Positions 16,665 to 25,921 are shown, counted from the stretch's first letter. The stretch: 64,000 nt of DNA from an uncultured Oscillospiraceae bacterium (GCA_900539695.1 UQDG01000005.1:1-64000), one strand, 5' to 3'. The notes: a model not told the origin generated them from the letters alone. Translations and numbers: made by a program.

Positions 16665-18527
16665 ATGAGCGAGAAACCGAACAACGAACGCCCCGCCGAC
16701 CTGGCCGTACAGGACAGCGTGGGCGGCATGGCCAAGCGCCTGCTGAACCCCGCCCACCTGCGTGATCTGGCCAAACGCGGCGCCGCCACCCTGCACGAGC
16801 AGGGGGCCGAGCAGCTTTGGCGCGACGTGAAGTTCCGCGTCGGGCTGGCGCTGCACCATGACGATTGGCGCCACCGGGCGGATATTCCGCTGAAACGGGA
16901 GCTGAAAGCCCAGCGTGCGGCGAACCTGCAGGGACCGAAAATCAGCATCATCGTGCCGCTGTATAACACACCTGCGAAGTTTTTTGACGAAATGCTGCGC
17001 AGCGTGACACGCCAGACCTACCAAAACTGGGAGCTGGTGCTGGTGGATGCCAGTGACCCGGACAAGCGTTTGGAAAGCCGCCTGCCCAAGGCTGTGCCCG
17101 GCACCATCGTGTACGAGCCGGTGGAAAACGGCGGTATTGCGGCCAACACCACCCGCGGCTTTGAGATGGCCCACGGCGACTACATTGCCCTGCTGGACCA
17201 CGACGATGTGCTGTACTTAAACGCCCTTTTCGAGGTTGTGCAGACCATCCAAAACACGGGTGCGGACTTTGTCTATAGTGACGAGATCGTACTCTCGGCG
17301 GATTTGAAAGAGCTGGGCGGTTACCACTTCAAGCCGGATTTTGCGCCCGACTACCTGCGCGGGGTGAACTTTATCACCCATCTGGCGGTGTTCAGCCGAC
17401 CGCTGCTGGATGCTGCCGGTGCCTACGAGTCCAAGGAGTTTGACGGTGCTCAGGACCACGACCTGATCTTGCGCCTGACTGAGAAGGCACAGCGCATCGA
17501 GCATATCAAAAAGGTGCTGTATATCTGGCGCGGCCACGCAGGGTCCACCGCCGCAGGCATGGAGGCCAAGCCCTATGCCATCGCGGCGGGGGAGCGGGCT
17601 ATCGACGCCCAGCTGCAGCGCCTCGGCCTGCCCGGCTGCGCCATGGCAGTGCCCGACGCGCCGGGGGCGTTCCAGGTGCGGTATGAGCTGACAGGCAGCC
17701 CGCTTATCAGTGTGCTGATTCCCAACAAGGACCACACCGACGACCTGGACCGCTGCCTGACCAGCCTGTACCAAAACGCCGGGTACGATAACTTTGAGGT
17801 CATTGTCATCGAGAATAACTCCACCGACCCCGCCACCGAGGCCTACTACCAGACCATCCCCAGCCGGTTTGCCCGCTGCAAGGTGGTGCGGTATCAGGGG
17901 ACGTTCAACTTCTCGGCCATCAACAATTTTGGCGCGCAGTTCGCTGACGGCGAGCACCTGCTGCTGTTGAACAACGACATTGAGGTGCTTTCCCACGACT
18001 TTTTACGGGAACTGCTCAGTTACAGCCAGCGGCCCGACGTGGGCGCGGTGGGCGCAAAGCTCTACTACCCGGACGACACCATCCAGCACGCCGGTGTGCT
18101 GATGGGCATCAACGGCAGCGCGGGCCACAGCCACAAGAGCTATCCCCGCACCGCCGTGGGCGACATGTACCGCCTGGTCACCACCCAGGACTACATGGCC
18201 GTTACCGGCGCCTGCCTGATGACGAAAACCGCGCTGTACCGTGCCAACGGCGGCCTGGACGAGGAAAAGTTTGCCGTCGCCTACAATGATGTGGACTACT
18301 GTTTAAAGCTGTGGCAGCGCGGCCTGCTGAATGTCTATACCCCCCGCGCCGAGGCTTACCACTACGAAAGCAAGAGCCGAGGTCTTGACACGTTAAGTGA
18401 GAACGCCAAGCGCTATGAGCGGGAAAAGGCCAACTTCTACGCCAAATATAAACAGTATATCGACAATTACGACCCCTACTACAACCCGCATTTCAATAAC
18501 CTGTTTGAGAATTTCGGCTTGAAATGA
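16665..18527 (+). CDS. Two-domain family 2 glycosyltransferase
   Basis: This 620-residue cytoplasmic protein has two GT2 catalytic domains in tandem. Domain 1 starts near residue 93 ('ISIIVPLYNTP') and has the metal-binding 'DHDD' at 178-181. Domain 2 starts near residue 349 ('ISVLIPNKDHTDDLDRC') with 'NND' at 436-438. An N-terminal helical stretch of about 90 residues precedes both. Such double enzymes typically add two alternating sugars to a growing surface glycan. ATG 16665 sits two bases after the wzt stop with only a modest ribosome binding site, suggesting translational coupling. Sugar specificity is unknown. Confidence 0.85.
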   Translation: MSEKPNNERPADLAVQDSVGGMAKRLLNPAHLRDLAKRGAATLHEQGAEQLWRDVKFRVGLALHHDDWRHRADIPLKRELKAQRAANLQGPKISIIVPLYNTPAKFFDEMLRSVTRQTYQNWELVLVDASDPDKRLESRLPKAVPGTIVYEPVENGGIAANTTRGFEMAHGDYIALLDHDDVLYLNALFEVVQTIQNTGADFVYSDEIVLSADLKELGGYHFKPDFAPDYLRGVNFITHLAVFSRPLLDAAGAYESKEFDGAQDHDLILRLTEKAQRIEHIKKVLYIWRGHAGSTAAGMEAKPYAIAAGERAIDAQLQRLGLPGCAMAVPDAPGAFQVRYELTGSPLISVLIPNKDHTDDLDRCLTSLYQNAGYDNFEVIVIENNSTDPATEAYYQTIPSRFARCKVVRYQGTFNFSAINNFGAQFADGEHLLLLNNDIEVLSHDFLRELLSYSQRPDVGAVGAKLYYPDDTIQHAGVLMGINGSAGHSHKSYPRTAVGDMYRLVTTQDYMAVTGACLMTKTALYRANGGLDEEKFAVAYNDVDYCLKLWQRGLLNVYTPRAEAYHYESKSRGLDTLSENAKRYEREKANFYAKYKQYIDNYDPYYNPHFNNLFENFGLK

Positions 18528-18603
18528 TGTGAGCCCCATGGCAATACATCGACACCAACCCGCAAAACCGGCACAAAGACTGTTTTTATAAGGAGCCACC
18601 ACC

Positions 18604-20442
18604 ATGAGCCTGGAAACGAAACGCATCAAGGAACTGTTCGGCTATGCGCGCACCCTGACGAAGGAACAGGGCGTCGGTGTGATGGCGGCCCGGGCGGCAG
18701 GGTTCTTTAAGCGGCGGTTCTTCGGCAAAAAGGCCCGCTACCTGCCCGCCAAGCAAACGCTGGACACCCAGCGTGCGGACGCCGGGCAAAACGCCAAAAA
18801 CTGGCCGGTTATCAGCATTTTGACGCCGCTGTACAACACACCGCCGCAATTCCTGCAGCAATTTCTGGACAGCGTGCAGGGCCAGACGTCCCCCAACTGG
18901 CAGTTGGTGCTGGTCGATGCCAGCGATGCGGCTTACACCGACGTGGAGCGCACCGTGCAGGCCCGCGCGGCATCCGACCCGCGCATTGTCTACCGCAGGA
19001 TTGAAAATAAGGGCATCGCCGCCAACACCAATGAGGCCGCCAAGCTGGCCACCGGCACCTACCTGGCGCTGGCCGACCATGATGACATGCTGGCTCCTCA
19101 CGCCGTCTACTGCATGGGCAAGCTGCTGGCTGAGACCGGCGCGGACTTCGCCTACAGCGACGAGGCCTTGTTTGAGAAGACCCCCGAACACCCCCGCGTG
19201 GGCCACTTCAAGCCCGACTACGCGCCGGAATACCTGATGGCCGTCAACTACATCTGCCATTTGGCGGTGTTCAAAAAAGAATTGTTCGAAGCCGTGGGCG
19301 GCGAGCGCCCGGAGTGTGACGGCGCCCAGGATCATGACCTTTTCCTGCGGCTTATCGATGAAATGCAGCGCCGCGACCCTGCCGCCAAGCCGGTGCATGT
19401 CCCGCAGGTGTTGTACTACTGGCGGGTGCATGCGGCCTCCACCAGCGGCGGCACCGGGGCTAAGCCCTACGTGGAAGCGGCCGCCCGTAAGGCGGTGGCC
19501 GACCATCTGGCCGCTACCGGCCGCCACGGCACTGTGGAGCCGGGCAAATTCCCCGGCACCTGCCATGTGGTGTGGGACCTGCCAGACCCGGAGCCGCTGG
19601 TTTCGATCTTGATTCCCAACAAGGACCACACCGATGATTTGGAGAAGTGCCTGCACAGCATCTACGCCAAAACGACCTACGAAAACTTCGAGGTCATCGT
19701 CATCGAGAACAACTCCACCGACCCCGCCACCTTCGACTACTACAAGCGCATCCCCGAACGGTACGACAACGCCCGGGTGGTCATGTACAGGGGCGGGTTC
19801 AACTTCAGCCGCATCAACAACTTTGGCCGCAAATATGCGGCAGGCAAGTACCTGCTGCTGCTCAATAACGACATCGAGGTTATTGGCGGCGACTGGCTGA
19901 CCCAGATGGCAGGGGAGTGCGCCCAGCCCGGCGTGGGCATCTGCGGCGCGATGCTTTACTACCCCGACGACACCATCCAGCACGCGGGCATCATCACCGG
20001 GCTGGGCGGCTACGCGGGCCACAGCCACAAATACCACAAGCGCGGCGGCAGCGGGTATATGTTCCGCCTGGCCACTGTGCAGGATTTCTCCGCCGTGACC
20101 GCCGCCTGCCTACTGGTGCGCACCGCTGTGTACGACAGCGTCCACGGTTTGGACGAGGAGTTTACCGTCGCCTACAACGATGTGGACTTCTGCCTGCGGG
20201 TGCGGGATGCGGGCTGGCGCATCGTCTGGACGCCCTACGCCGAGCTGTACCACCACGAGAGCAAGTCCCGCGGCTCGGACGAGAACGACCCGGCAAAAAA
20301 GGCGCGCTTTGACGCCGAGCATGACCGTCTGTACGCGGTGCATGGCAAGGAGAACATCCTCCATGACCCCTACTACAGCCCGTCCCTCTCGCTGGATTAC
20401 GAGGACTTCCGCGAGAGCGGCGACCTGCGCCACCTGAAATAA
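18604..20442 (+). CDS. Two-domain family 2 glycosyltransferase, paralogue of the preceding gene
   Basis: The 612-residue protein shares domain order and many phrases with its neighbour ('SILTPLYNTPPQFLQQFLDS', 'GIAANT', 'DHDD' at 158-161, 'PNKDHTDDLEKCLHSIY', 'IENNSTDPAT', 'YYPDDTIQHAG', 'AYNDVDFCLRV'). It is clearly an ancient tandem duplicate. AAGGAG precedes the ATG. N-termini differ (here 'MSLETKRIKELFGYARTLTK'), so acceptor or partner specificity may differ. It closes locus 1 and is followed by a terminator. Confidence 0.85.
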   Translation: MSLETKRIKELFGYARTLTKEQGVGVMAARAAGFFKRRFFGKKARYLPAKQTLDTQRADAGQNAKNWPVISILTPLYNTPPQFLQQFLDSVQGQTSPNWQLVLVDASDAAYTDVERTVQARAASDPRIVYRRIENKGIAANTNEAAKLATGTYLALADHDDMLAPHAVYCMGKLLAETGADFAYSDEALFEKTPEHPRVGHFKPDYAPEYLMAVNYICHLAVFKKELFEAVGGERPECDGAQDHDLFLRLIDEMQRRDPAAKPVHVPQVLYYWRVHAASTSGGTGAKPYVEAAARKAVADHLAATGRHGTVEPGKFPGTCHVVWDLPDPEPLVSILIPNKDHTDDLEKCLHSIYAKTTYENFEVIVIENNSTDPATFDYYKRIPERYDNARVVMYRGGFNFSRINNFGRKYAAGKYLLLLNNDIEVIGGDWLTQMAGECAQPGVGICGAMLYYPDDTIQHAGIITGLGGYAGHSHKYHKRGGSGYMFRLATVQDFSAVTAACLLVRTAVYDSVHGLDEEFTVAYNDVDFCLRVRDAGWRIVWTPYAELYHHESKSRGSDENDPAKKARFDAEHDRLYAVHGKENILHDPYYSPSLSLDYEDFRESGDLRHLK

Positions 20443-20461
20443 CAGTTGAAGATCCAATAAA

Positions 20462-20494
20462 AAATCCCCTGCAGCGTAAAACTGCGGGGGATTT
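20462..20494. terminator. Bidirectional terminator between locus 1 and upp
   Basis: Arms 20462-20474 and 20482-20494 pair over 13 positions with one G-T. A-rich sequence on the left gives a T-run for the minus strand, so it is strongest for upp. Confidence 0.8.
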
Positions 20495-20512
20495 ACTGTT
20501 GCCTGTTAAAAA

Positions 20513-21142
20513 TTACTTGGTGCCGAAGATACGGTCGCCGGCGTCGCCCAGGCCGGGCACGATATAGCCGTTCTCGTTCAGCTTCTCATCCAGGGCGCCG
20601 ACGTAGATGTCGACGTCGGGGTGAGCCTCATGCAGAGCCTTCAAACCCTGGGGAGCGGCCACCAGGCCGATGAACTTGATGTGCTTGGCACCACGCTTCT
20701 TGATCTGGGCGATGGCATCGCAGGAGCTGCCGCCGGTTGCCAGCATCGGATCCAGAACAAAGACCTCGCGCTCGTTGATGTCGCTGGGCAGCTTGCAGTA
20801 ATACTCGACGGGCTCCAGGGTTTCCTCGTTGCGGTACATGCCAATGTGGCCGACCTTGGCGGCGGGGATCAGGTTCAGCATACCGTCGACCATGCCCAGG
20901 CCGGCGCGCAGAATGGGCACCAGGGCCAGCTTACGGCCAGCCAGTACCTTGGTGCGGGCCAGGGCCACGGGGGTCTCGACCTCGACTTCCTCAGTAGGCA
21001 GGTCGCGGGTGGCCTCGTAGCACAGCAGCATGGCGATCTCGCTTACCAGATCGCGGAACTCCTTGGTGCCGGTGTTGCGGTCACGCAGCAGGCTGATTTT
21101 GTGCTGGATCAGGGGATGGTCAACAATTTCTACAACGCTCAT
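20513..21142 (-). CDS. upp: Uracil phosphoribosyltransferase
   Basis: A 209-residue enzyme of standard length that makes UMP from uracil and PRPP. '[19 protein letters not shown]' is the N-terminal family signature, '[13 protein letters not shown]' the uracil-site loop, '[18 protein letters not shown]' the PRPP-binding motif and '[16 protein letters not shown]' the C-terminal signature. AAGGAG precedes the ATG. It lies downstream of rpiB but has a possible promoter of its own, and it ends at the terminator at 20462-20494. Confidence 0.95.
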   Translation of the reverse strand: MSVVEIVDHPLIQHKISLLRDRNTGTKEFRDLVSEIAMLLCYEATRDLPTEEVEVETPVALARTKVLAGRKLALVPILRAGLGMVDGMLNLIPAAKVGHIGMYRNEETLEPVEYYCKLPSDINEREVFVLDPMLATGGSSCDAIAQIKKRGAKHIKFIGLVAAPQGLKALHEAHPDVDIYVGALDEKLNENGYIVPGLGDAGDRIFGTK

Positions 21143-21168
21143 GGTGGTATCTCCTTGTACAAATATTT

Positions 21169-21198
21169 ATTCCAGCCTGCCCGTGCAGGCAAAGTCAA
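21169..21198 (-). promoter_or_regulatory. Possible promoter for upp, overlapping a short hairpin
   Basis: On the minus strand TTGACT (21198-21193), 18-base spacer and TGGAAT (21174-21169). The spacer is a perfect GCCTGC/GCAGGC hairpin (21175-21190) that could also weakly end the rpiB transcript. Confidence 0.4.
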
Positions 21199-21211
21199 CA
21201 GGGGTAATGGG

Positions 21212-21664
21212 TTACAGGTTCTCCAGCGCCATCATCTTGTCGATGCGCTTCTGGTGGCGGCCGCCCTCGAACTCGGCGTTCAGGAAAGCGTCCACGATCT
21301 GGCAGGCCAGGCCAGCGCCCACCACGCGGCCGCCCAGGCACAGGGCATTGGCGTTGTTGTGGCGGCGGGTGAACTCTGCACTGAAGGTATCACTGCAGCA
21401 GCAGGCGCGGATGCCCTTGATCTTGTTGGCGCACATCGACATGCCCACGCCGGTGCCGCAGCACAGGATGACCAGTGCGCAGCTGCCGTCCAGCACGGCC
21501 TTGCAGCCCTTGGCGGCATAGTCCGGGTAGTCCACGCTGGCGGTGGAGTCGGTGCCAAAGTCGGTACAGGCAACGCCCAGCTCATCCAGATGTGCTTTGA
21601 TAGCTTCTTTCAGCTCGTAGCCGCCGTGGTCGGCAGCCAGTGCGATCGGTTTGTCAAACTTCAT
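21212..21664 (-). CDS. rpiB: Ribose 5-phosphate isomerase B
   Basis: A 150-residue RpiB/LacAB family isomerase interconverting ribose 5-phosphate and ribulose 5-phosphate. 'IALAADHGGYELKEAIKAHL' at residues 7-26, 'VDYPDYA', the active-site Cys in 'LCCGTGVGMSMCANKI' and 'HNNANALCLGGRVVG' are all conserved. Its ATG lies three bases after the tsaB stop, so the two are coupled. RpiB next to upp is a common Firmicute arrangement, joining pentose phosphate supply with nucleotide salvage. Confidence 0.93.
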   Translation of the reverse strand: MKFDKPIALAADHGGYELKEAIKAHLDELGVACTDFGTDSTASVDYPDYAAKGCKAVLDGSCALVILCCGTGVGMSMCANKIKGIRACCCSDTFSAEFTRRHNNANALCLGGRVVGAGLACQIVDAFLNAEFEGGRHQKRIDKMMALENL

Positions 21665-21667
21665 TGG

Positions 21668-22375
21668 TTATTTAGTCCCCTCTGTTTGTTGTTTTTCGCG
21701 TTCAGCGCGTTCACGCTCCGCCTGGCTCAACCGGTGGTAGTCCGGCAGCAGGGCAGCAGGCGGCACGCAGGCCCCGGCTTCCCACATGGCTTTGGCGGCC
21801 AGCGCCACCCCGGCACCCCGCAGCACCTGCAGGGCGGGCGGACAGGCTGCGACCCCGCAGACCTGCTTATAACTATTGTAGCACAAAGTTGCGCCATCGC
21901 CAACAAAAAACAGTGGCTTTTTGCAGTCTTGTACAAATTTTTCCAAACTTGTTACGGGGGCGGCGGCGTCCTCGGTCAGGCGGGTGTGGGTGGCCAGGTC
22001 AAAAGCGCCCCAGTACACCTGCCCGCGGCGGGCGTCCTGCGCACCGATGACAGTGCCCTCGCTCGCCAGGCCATAGGCCAGCGCTGCCATGGTGGAAACG
22101 CCCGCGCAGGGGATCTGCCGCGGCAGGGCCAGCCCCTTGACCACCGAAAGCCCGATGCGCAGCCCGGTAAAGCTGCCGGGGCCGCTGGTCACGCCCAGCA
22201 GGTCGATGTCCTCCATCGTAAGCCCGCAGGCACGCAGCGCGGTGTCGATCATGGGCAGCAGGGTCTCGCTGTGGGTCATGCCGTTGTTGCACTGGGTCTC
22301 GTACAGCAGGGTGTCGTCCCGCAAAATGGCTACGGCGGCGGACTTGCCTGCGGTATCTACAGCCAGGATATTCAT
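21668..22375 (-). CDS. tsaB: tRNA threonylcarbamoyladenosine synthesis protein TsaB
   Basis: A 235-residue ASKHA-fold protein, inactive homologue and partner of TsaD in making t6A37 on ANN-decoding tRNAs. 'MNILAVDTAG' at the start, 'MTHSETLLPMIDTAL' and 'VTSGPGSFTGLRIGLSVVKG' are the TsaB hallmarks. The C-terminus ends in a basic, Glu/Arg-rich tail ('QAERERAEREKQQTEGTK'). It sits 37 bases downstream of tsaE in a tsaE-tsaB-rpiB-upp order. Confidence 0.92.
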   Translation of the reverse strand: MNILAVDTAGKSAAVAILRDDTLLYETQCNNGMTHSETLLPMIDTALRACGLTMEDIDLLGVTSGPGSFTGLRIGLSVVKGLALPRQIPCAGVSTMAALAYGLASEGTVIGAQDARRGQVYWGAFDLATHTRLTEDAAAPVTSLEKFVQDCKKPLFFVGDGATLCYNSYKQVCGVAACPPALQVLRGAGVALAAKAMWEAGACVPPAALLPDYHRLSQAERERAEREKQQTEGTK

Positions 22376-22412
22376 ACAATCACCTATACGTTATGTAATA
22401 AAATCTATAAAA

Positions 22413-22823
22413 TCAACCAATCGTAATCTTGCGTGTCGTCTCGTCCACCCGGTCGATGTGGATATGGATGGGCTGCTCCTGCTCCAGCAGGTCGGCGCAG
22501 TTCTCGCTCCACTCGCAGGCAACCACCGCGCCCATGTCCAGATAGTCGTAGAACCCGGCGGCGGCAAGGTCGTTCTCTGTGTGGATGCGGTATAAATCAA
22601 AGTGGGCCAGCGGGCGCGGGCCGCGGTAGTAGTTGACGATGGCGAACGTCGGGCTGGAAACTGGGTCGGTGCAGCCCAGCCCCTCGGCCAGGCCCTGGCA
22701 GAACGCTGTTTTGCCTGCGCCCAGCCCGCCGGTGAACGCGATGAGCGCCCCGCCCGGCAGCGTTTTGGCAAACTCCCGCCCGGCGGCAACGGTCTCCTCG
22801 CGGGAATGAGTGATGATTTCCAT
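22413..22823 (-). CDS. tsaE: tRNA threonylcarbamoyladenosine synthesis ATPase TsaE
   Basis: A 136-residue P-loop ATPase that drives turnover of the TsaBD complex in t6A synthesis. Walker A 'GGLGAGKT' is at residues 32-39; 'VSSPTFAIVNYY' and 'HFDLYRI' are the family-specific segments. AAAAGGAG precedes the ATG. It is the first gene of the operon that runs to upp and is driven by the promoter at 22885-22913. Confidence 0.92.
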   Translation of the reverse strand: MEIITHSREETVAAGREFAKTLPGGALIAFTGGLGAGKTAFCQGLAEGLGCTDPVSSPTFAIVNYYRGPRPLAHFDLYRIHTENDLAAAGFYDYLDMGAVVACEWSENCADLLEQEQPIHIHIDRVDETTRKITIG

Positions 22824-22884
22824 AGGAAAACTCCTTTTAAGGGCCCACGGTATTGCATAAACCCCGCGCCCTGATTCGTACTAT

Positions 22885-22913
22885 ATTATAATACGAAAAG
22901 CGCGATTTGTAAA
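22885..22913 (-). promoter_or_regulatory. Promoter for tsaE-tsaB-rpiB-upp
   Basis: On the minus strand TTTACA (22913-22908), 17-base spacer and consensus TATAAT (22890-22885). Confidence 0.8.
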
Positions 22914-22927
22914 ATTTAATTGCAAAG

Positions 22928-22957
22928 TTGGCATATTGCCGCGGGATGCGGTATAAT
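22928..22957 (+). promoter_or_regulatory. Promoter for the RodA-type gene
   Basis: TTGGCA (22928-22933), 18-base spacer and TATAAT (22952-22957). It is back to back with the tsaE promoter, the -35 boxes being 15 bases apart. Confidence 0.75.
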
Positions 22958-23008
22958 ATGCGGTAGAAAATATATTGTACGCAAAAATTTTGGAGAGGAG
23001 GCCAGCCC

Positions 23009-24172
23009 ATGTTTGCCCTGTTACGCCGCTACCTGCGCCGGGTGGATGCGCTGTATCTGGCGCTGTGCGCGGCGTGTTCGGCGGTCAGCGTGGTGGTGCT
23101 GGTCTCCATCGGGCAGACGCAGCTCGGCTCCAACAACAAGGCGTCGGTGCAGCTCATTGCAAGTTTTCTGGGCATTATGCTGGCGGTCATTTTCTCCACG
23201 GTGGATTATCGTGCCCTGGCCCGCGCCTGGCCGCTGCATGCCACGGTGGCGTGGGGACTGGTGCTGCCCACCCTGTTTTTGCACAACTTCCGGGCGGGGG
23301 TCGTCACCATCGGGTACGATGCGGGCGGGACCTCCAATTACAGCTGGTATCGGGTGGGCGGCATGACCTTCCAGCCTGCCGAGCTGGCAAAGATCAGCTT
23401 TATCTTAACGCTGGCGCTGCATTTAAGCCGGGTGCGGGGCCGGGTGAATCAGCCCAAAAACCTGCTGCTTTTGCTTTTGCACATCGGCGTGCCTACGGCG
23501 CTCATCCATATCCAGGGCGATGACGGTACAGCGCTTGTTTTTCTCGGCATTGGCGTATTTATGCTGTACGCGGGCGGGCTGTCCAACTGGGTTGCGGGCA
23601 GTGCGCTGGCGGCGGGCGTTGTGGGCGGCGGCATGCTGCTAAAGCTGCGCCCCGGCATCTTAAAAGGCTACCAGTTCAAGCGCATTTTGGCGGTCATCAC
23701 GCCCGATGACCCGAACCTGGCAGATATTACCTACCAGCAGAACAAGGGTGCCATGGCCATTGGCACCGGCGGGCTGACCGGTACGGGGCTGTTCACGCCG
23801 GAGCATATCTTTGTACCCAACGCATGGAACGATTTTATCTTTGCGTATCTCGCCAATGTGCTGGGCTTTGTGGGCGCGGCGGCGGTGCTGGCGCTGCTGC
23901 TGGGGGTGTGCCTGCGCACGCTGACGGCAGCGCTGCAAAGCCGGGACGCTTTAGGCCGCAATATCTGCGTTGGCATTTTTGCCGCGCTGTTTTTGCAGAC
24001 GGTCATCAACCTGGGCATGAACCTGCAGGTGCTGCCCGTGATTGGTGTGACCTTGCCGTTTTTCTCGGCGGGCGGGTCGAGCGTGGTGATGATGTACTTC
24101 TGCGTCGGCCTGGTGCTGAGTGTGGGTTTGCAGGCGCGGCGCAGCCGTGTGGATGCAGTGGCAATTTTGTGA
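23009..24172 (+). CDS. rodA: RodA/FtsW/SpoVE family peptidoglycan polymerase
   Basis: A 387-residue SEDS protein with about ten membrane segments that polymerises lipid II into glycan strands together with a class B PBP. 'FQPAELAKI' at 121-129 and 'LPVIGVTLPFFSAGGSSVVM' near the C-terminus are SEDS signatures. The catalytic Asp region is 'QGDDGTAL' (D171/D172). Its size and 'NDFIFAYLANVLGFVG' favour RodA (elongation) over FtsW. GGAGAGGAGG precedes the ATG. It is unlinked from the PBP2/mreC genes at 38-41 kb, its likely partners. Confidence 0.87.
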   Translation: MFALLRRYLRRVDALYLALCAACSAVSVVVLVSIGQTQLGSNNKASVQLIASFLGIMLAVIFSTVDYRALARAWPLHATVAWGLVLPTLFLHNFRAGVVTIGYDAGGTSNYSWYRVGGMTFQPAELAKISFILTLALHLSRVRGRVNQPKNLLLLLLHIGVPTALIHIQGDDGTALVFLGIGVFMLYAGGLSNWVAGSALAAGVVGGGMLLKLRPGILKGYQFKRILAVITPDDPNLADITYQQNKGAMAIGTGGLTGTGLFTPEHIFVPNAWNDFIFAYLANVLGFVGAAAVLALLLGVCLRTLTAALQSRDALGRNICVGIFAALFLQTVINLGMNLQVLPVIGVTLPFFSAGGSSVVMMYFCVGLVLSVGLQARRSRVDAVAIL

Positions 24173-24174
24173 GG

Positions 24175-24390
24175 TCAGTCCTCTTTGCCTTTGCAGGAAT
24201 CGCCCATGCACAGGCTGGGGATCAGGCAGAGCGAGGCCAGTCCAACCAGGATGAACACGGTACGGGACAGCCAGGACAGCGAGCCGCCCAGCAGCCAGCC
24301 CACGGCGTTAAAGCCCCAGATGCCGTAGATGCCCCAGTTGATGCCGCCGATAATGGCCAGCAGCAGCAAAATCTTTTTGAATACGGACAT
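24175..24390 (-). CDS. Small DUF378 family membrane protein
   Basis: The 71-residue protein has two membrane segments and the DUF378 motif 'AIIGGINWGIYGIWGFNAVG' in the first third. A second segment carries 'SRTVFILVGLASLCLI', followed by a charged tail. Function is unknown for the family (B. subtilis YuzA is a member). I start at ATG 24390, with GGAGGGA seven bases upstream; that site lies inside a long hairpin (24393-24436). The gene is convergent with rodA with only two bases between stops. Confidence 0.82.
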   Translation of the reverse strand: MSVFKKILLLLAIIGGINWGIYGIWGFNAVGWLLGGSLSWLSRTVFILVGLASLCLIPSLCMGDSCKGKED

Positions 24391-24392
24391 AA

Positions 24393-24436
24393 AAATCCCT
24401 CCCTGTACGCCAGTATGGCGTGTTGGGGAGGGATTT
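24393..24436 (-). promoter_or_regulatory. Hairpin that buries the DUF378 ribosome binding site
   Basis: AAATCCCTCCC (24393-24403) pairs perfectly with GGGAGGGATTT (24426-24436), and inside it ACGCCA (24407-24412) pairs with TGGCGT (24416-24421). On the minus strand the 3' arm is the Shine-Dalgarno sequence, followed by a five-T run and then ATG. It can act as a translational block or as a terminator just before the start codon. Confidence 0.65.
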
Positions 24437-24518
24437 ATACATAGTGCGGTCAAAGACTCCTTTGCACAAGGGAACCGCTTAGGCTGCAATATCTTTATTG
24501 TTTAGAGTTTCTTCGATC

Positions 24519-24536
24519 CCTTCTTTGCAAAGAAGG
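24519..24536. repeat. Perfect 18-base palindrome downstream of the UPF0210 gene
   Basis: The 18 bases equal their own reverse complement, 18 bases past the UPF0210 stop. With no T-run it is at most a weak terminator. The rest of 24437-24553 shows no gene. Confidence 0.5.
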
Positions 24537-24553
24537 AACAAAACCCCGCAAAA

Positions 24554-25921
24554 TCAGTTCTTCAACGCCTGCATGGGGGCGGGGATGCGGCCGCCGCGGT
24601 GGATCATGACGGCGGGGCTGAACTTGCTGATGGGCATGATGGGGGCGTGGCCCAGCAGGCCGCCGAAATCCAGCACGTCGCCTGCCTTGTGGCCGATGGC
24701 CGGGATGACGCGCACAGCGGTGGTCTTGCTGTTCACCATACCAATGGCGGCTTCGTCAGCGATCAGGCCGCTGATGACCTCGGCGGTGGTGTCGCCGGGG
24801 ATGACCACCATGTCGATGCCCACAGAGCAAACGGCGGTCATGGCTTCCAGCTTTTCCAGCGTCAGGCTGCCGCAGTTGGCCGCGTTGATCATGCCGTCAT
24901 CCTCCGACACCGGGATGAATGCGCCGGACAGGCCGCCGACATGGTTGCTGGCCATCACGCCGCCCTTTTTGACGGCATCGTTCAGCAGGGCCAGGCAGGC
25001 GGTGGTGCCGCAGCAGCCGCAGCTTTCCAGACCCATTTCTTCCAAAATATTCGCAACGCTGTCACCGATGGCCGGGGTGGGGGCCAGGGACAGGTCGATA
25101 ATGCCCGCCGGCACACCCAGACGCTCGCTGGCCAGGTTGGCCACCAGCTGGCCCAGACGGGTGATCTTGAACGCCGTGCGTTTGACCAGCTCGGCAACTT
25201 CGTCCATCGGGGCATCCTTGGGCAGCTTGGCCAGGGCAGCACGCACCGCACCGGGACCGGAAACGCCCACGTGGATCTCGCAATCCGGCTCGCCTGCGCC
25301 GTGGAAGGCACCCGCCATAAAGGGGTTATCCTCGGGGGCATTGCAGAAAACGACCAGCTTGGCGTCGCCCATACACATGTTGTCCTTGGTCAGCTCGGCG
25401 GTCTCGCGCACGACTTCGCCTATCAGCTTGACGGCATCCATGTTGATACCCGACTTGGTGGAGCCGATATTGACGCTGGAACATACAATATCGGTCTCGG
25501 CCAAAGCGCGGGGGATGGCCTGGATCAGGCGGCGGTCACCGGCAGAAAAGCCTTTGTGCACCAGCGCACCGAAGCCGCCGATGAAGTTGACGCCCACGGC
25601 CTTGGCCGCGCGGTCCAGGGCTTTGGCGTACATGACCGGGTCCGCATCGGGGGCGGCACCCAGCAGCATGGCAATGGGCGTAACGCTGATGCGCTTGTTC
25701 ACGATGGGAATACCGTACTCGCTGCTGATGCTGTCCACGGTGGAGACAAGGCTGCCCGCCAGGCGGGTGATCTTGTTGTAGATCTTCTCGCAGGCTTTCT
25801 CGCCGTCCGGGTCGATGCAGTCCAGCAGGCTGATGCCCATAGTCACGGTGCGGACGTCGAGGTTTTCATCGGTCAGCATGCCGATGGTTTCCATAATGTC
25901 GTTGCGGTTCAGAATTCGCAT
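24554..25921 (-). CDS. UPF0210 / PFL family protein
   Basis: A 455-residue protein of the conserved DUF711/UPF0210 family, structurally related to pyruvate-formate-lyase barrels but of unknown reaction. It starts '[20 protein letters not shown]' and contains '[19 protein letters not shown]', '[20 protein letters not shown]' and '[20 protein letters not shown]', all hallmark segments. It follows the ACT protein by 17 bases, the same pairing found across many Firmicutes and archaea, which suggests the ACT protein senses a ligand for it. Length matches the family (about 450). Confidence 0.9.
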   Translation of the reverse strand: MRILNRNDIMETIGMLTDENLDVRTVTMGISLLDCIDPDGEKACEKIYNKITRLAGSLVSTVDSISSEYGIPIVNKRISVTPIAMLLGAAPDADPVMYAKALDRAAKAVGVNFIGGFGALVHKGFSAGDRRLIQAIPRALAETDIVCSSVNIGSTKSGINMDAVKLIGEVVRETAELTKDNMCMGDAKLVVFCNAPEDNPFMAGAFHGAGEPDCEIHVGVSGPGAVRAALAKLPKDAPMDEVAELVKRTAFKITRLGQLVANLASERLGVPAGIIDLSLAPTPAIGDSVANILEEMGLESCGCCGTTACLALLNDAVKKGGVMASNHVGGLSGAFIPVSEDDGMINAANCGSLTLEKLEAMTAVCSVGIDMVVIPGDTTAEVISGLIADEAAIGMVNSKTTAVRVIPAIGHKAGDVLDFGGLLGHAPIMPISKFSPAVMIHRGGRIPAPMQALKN

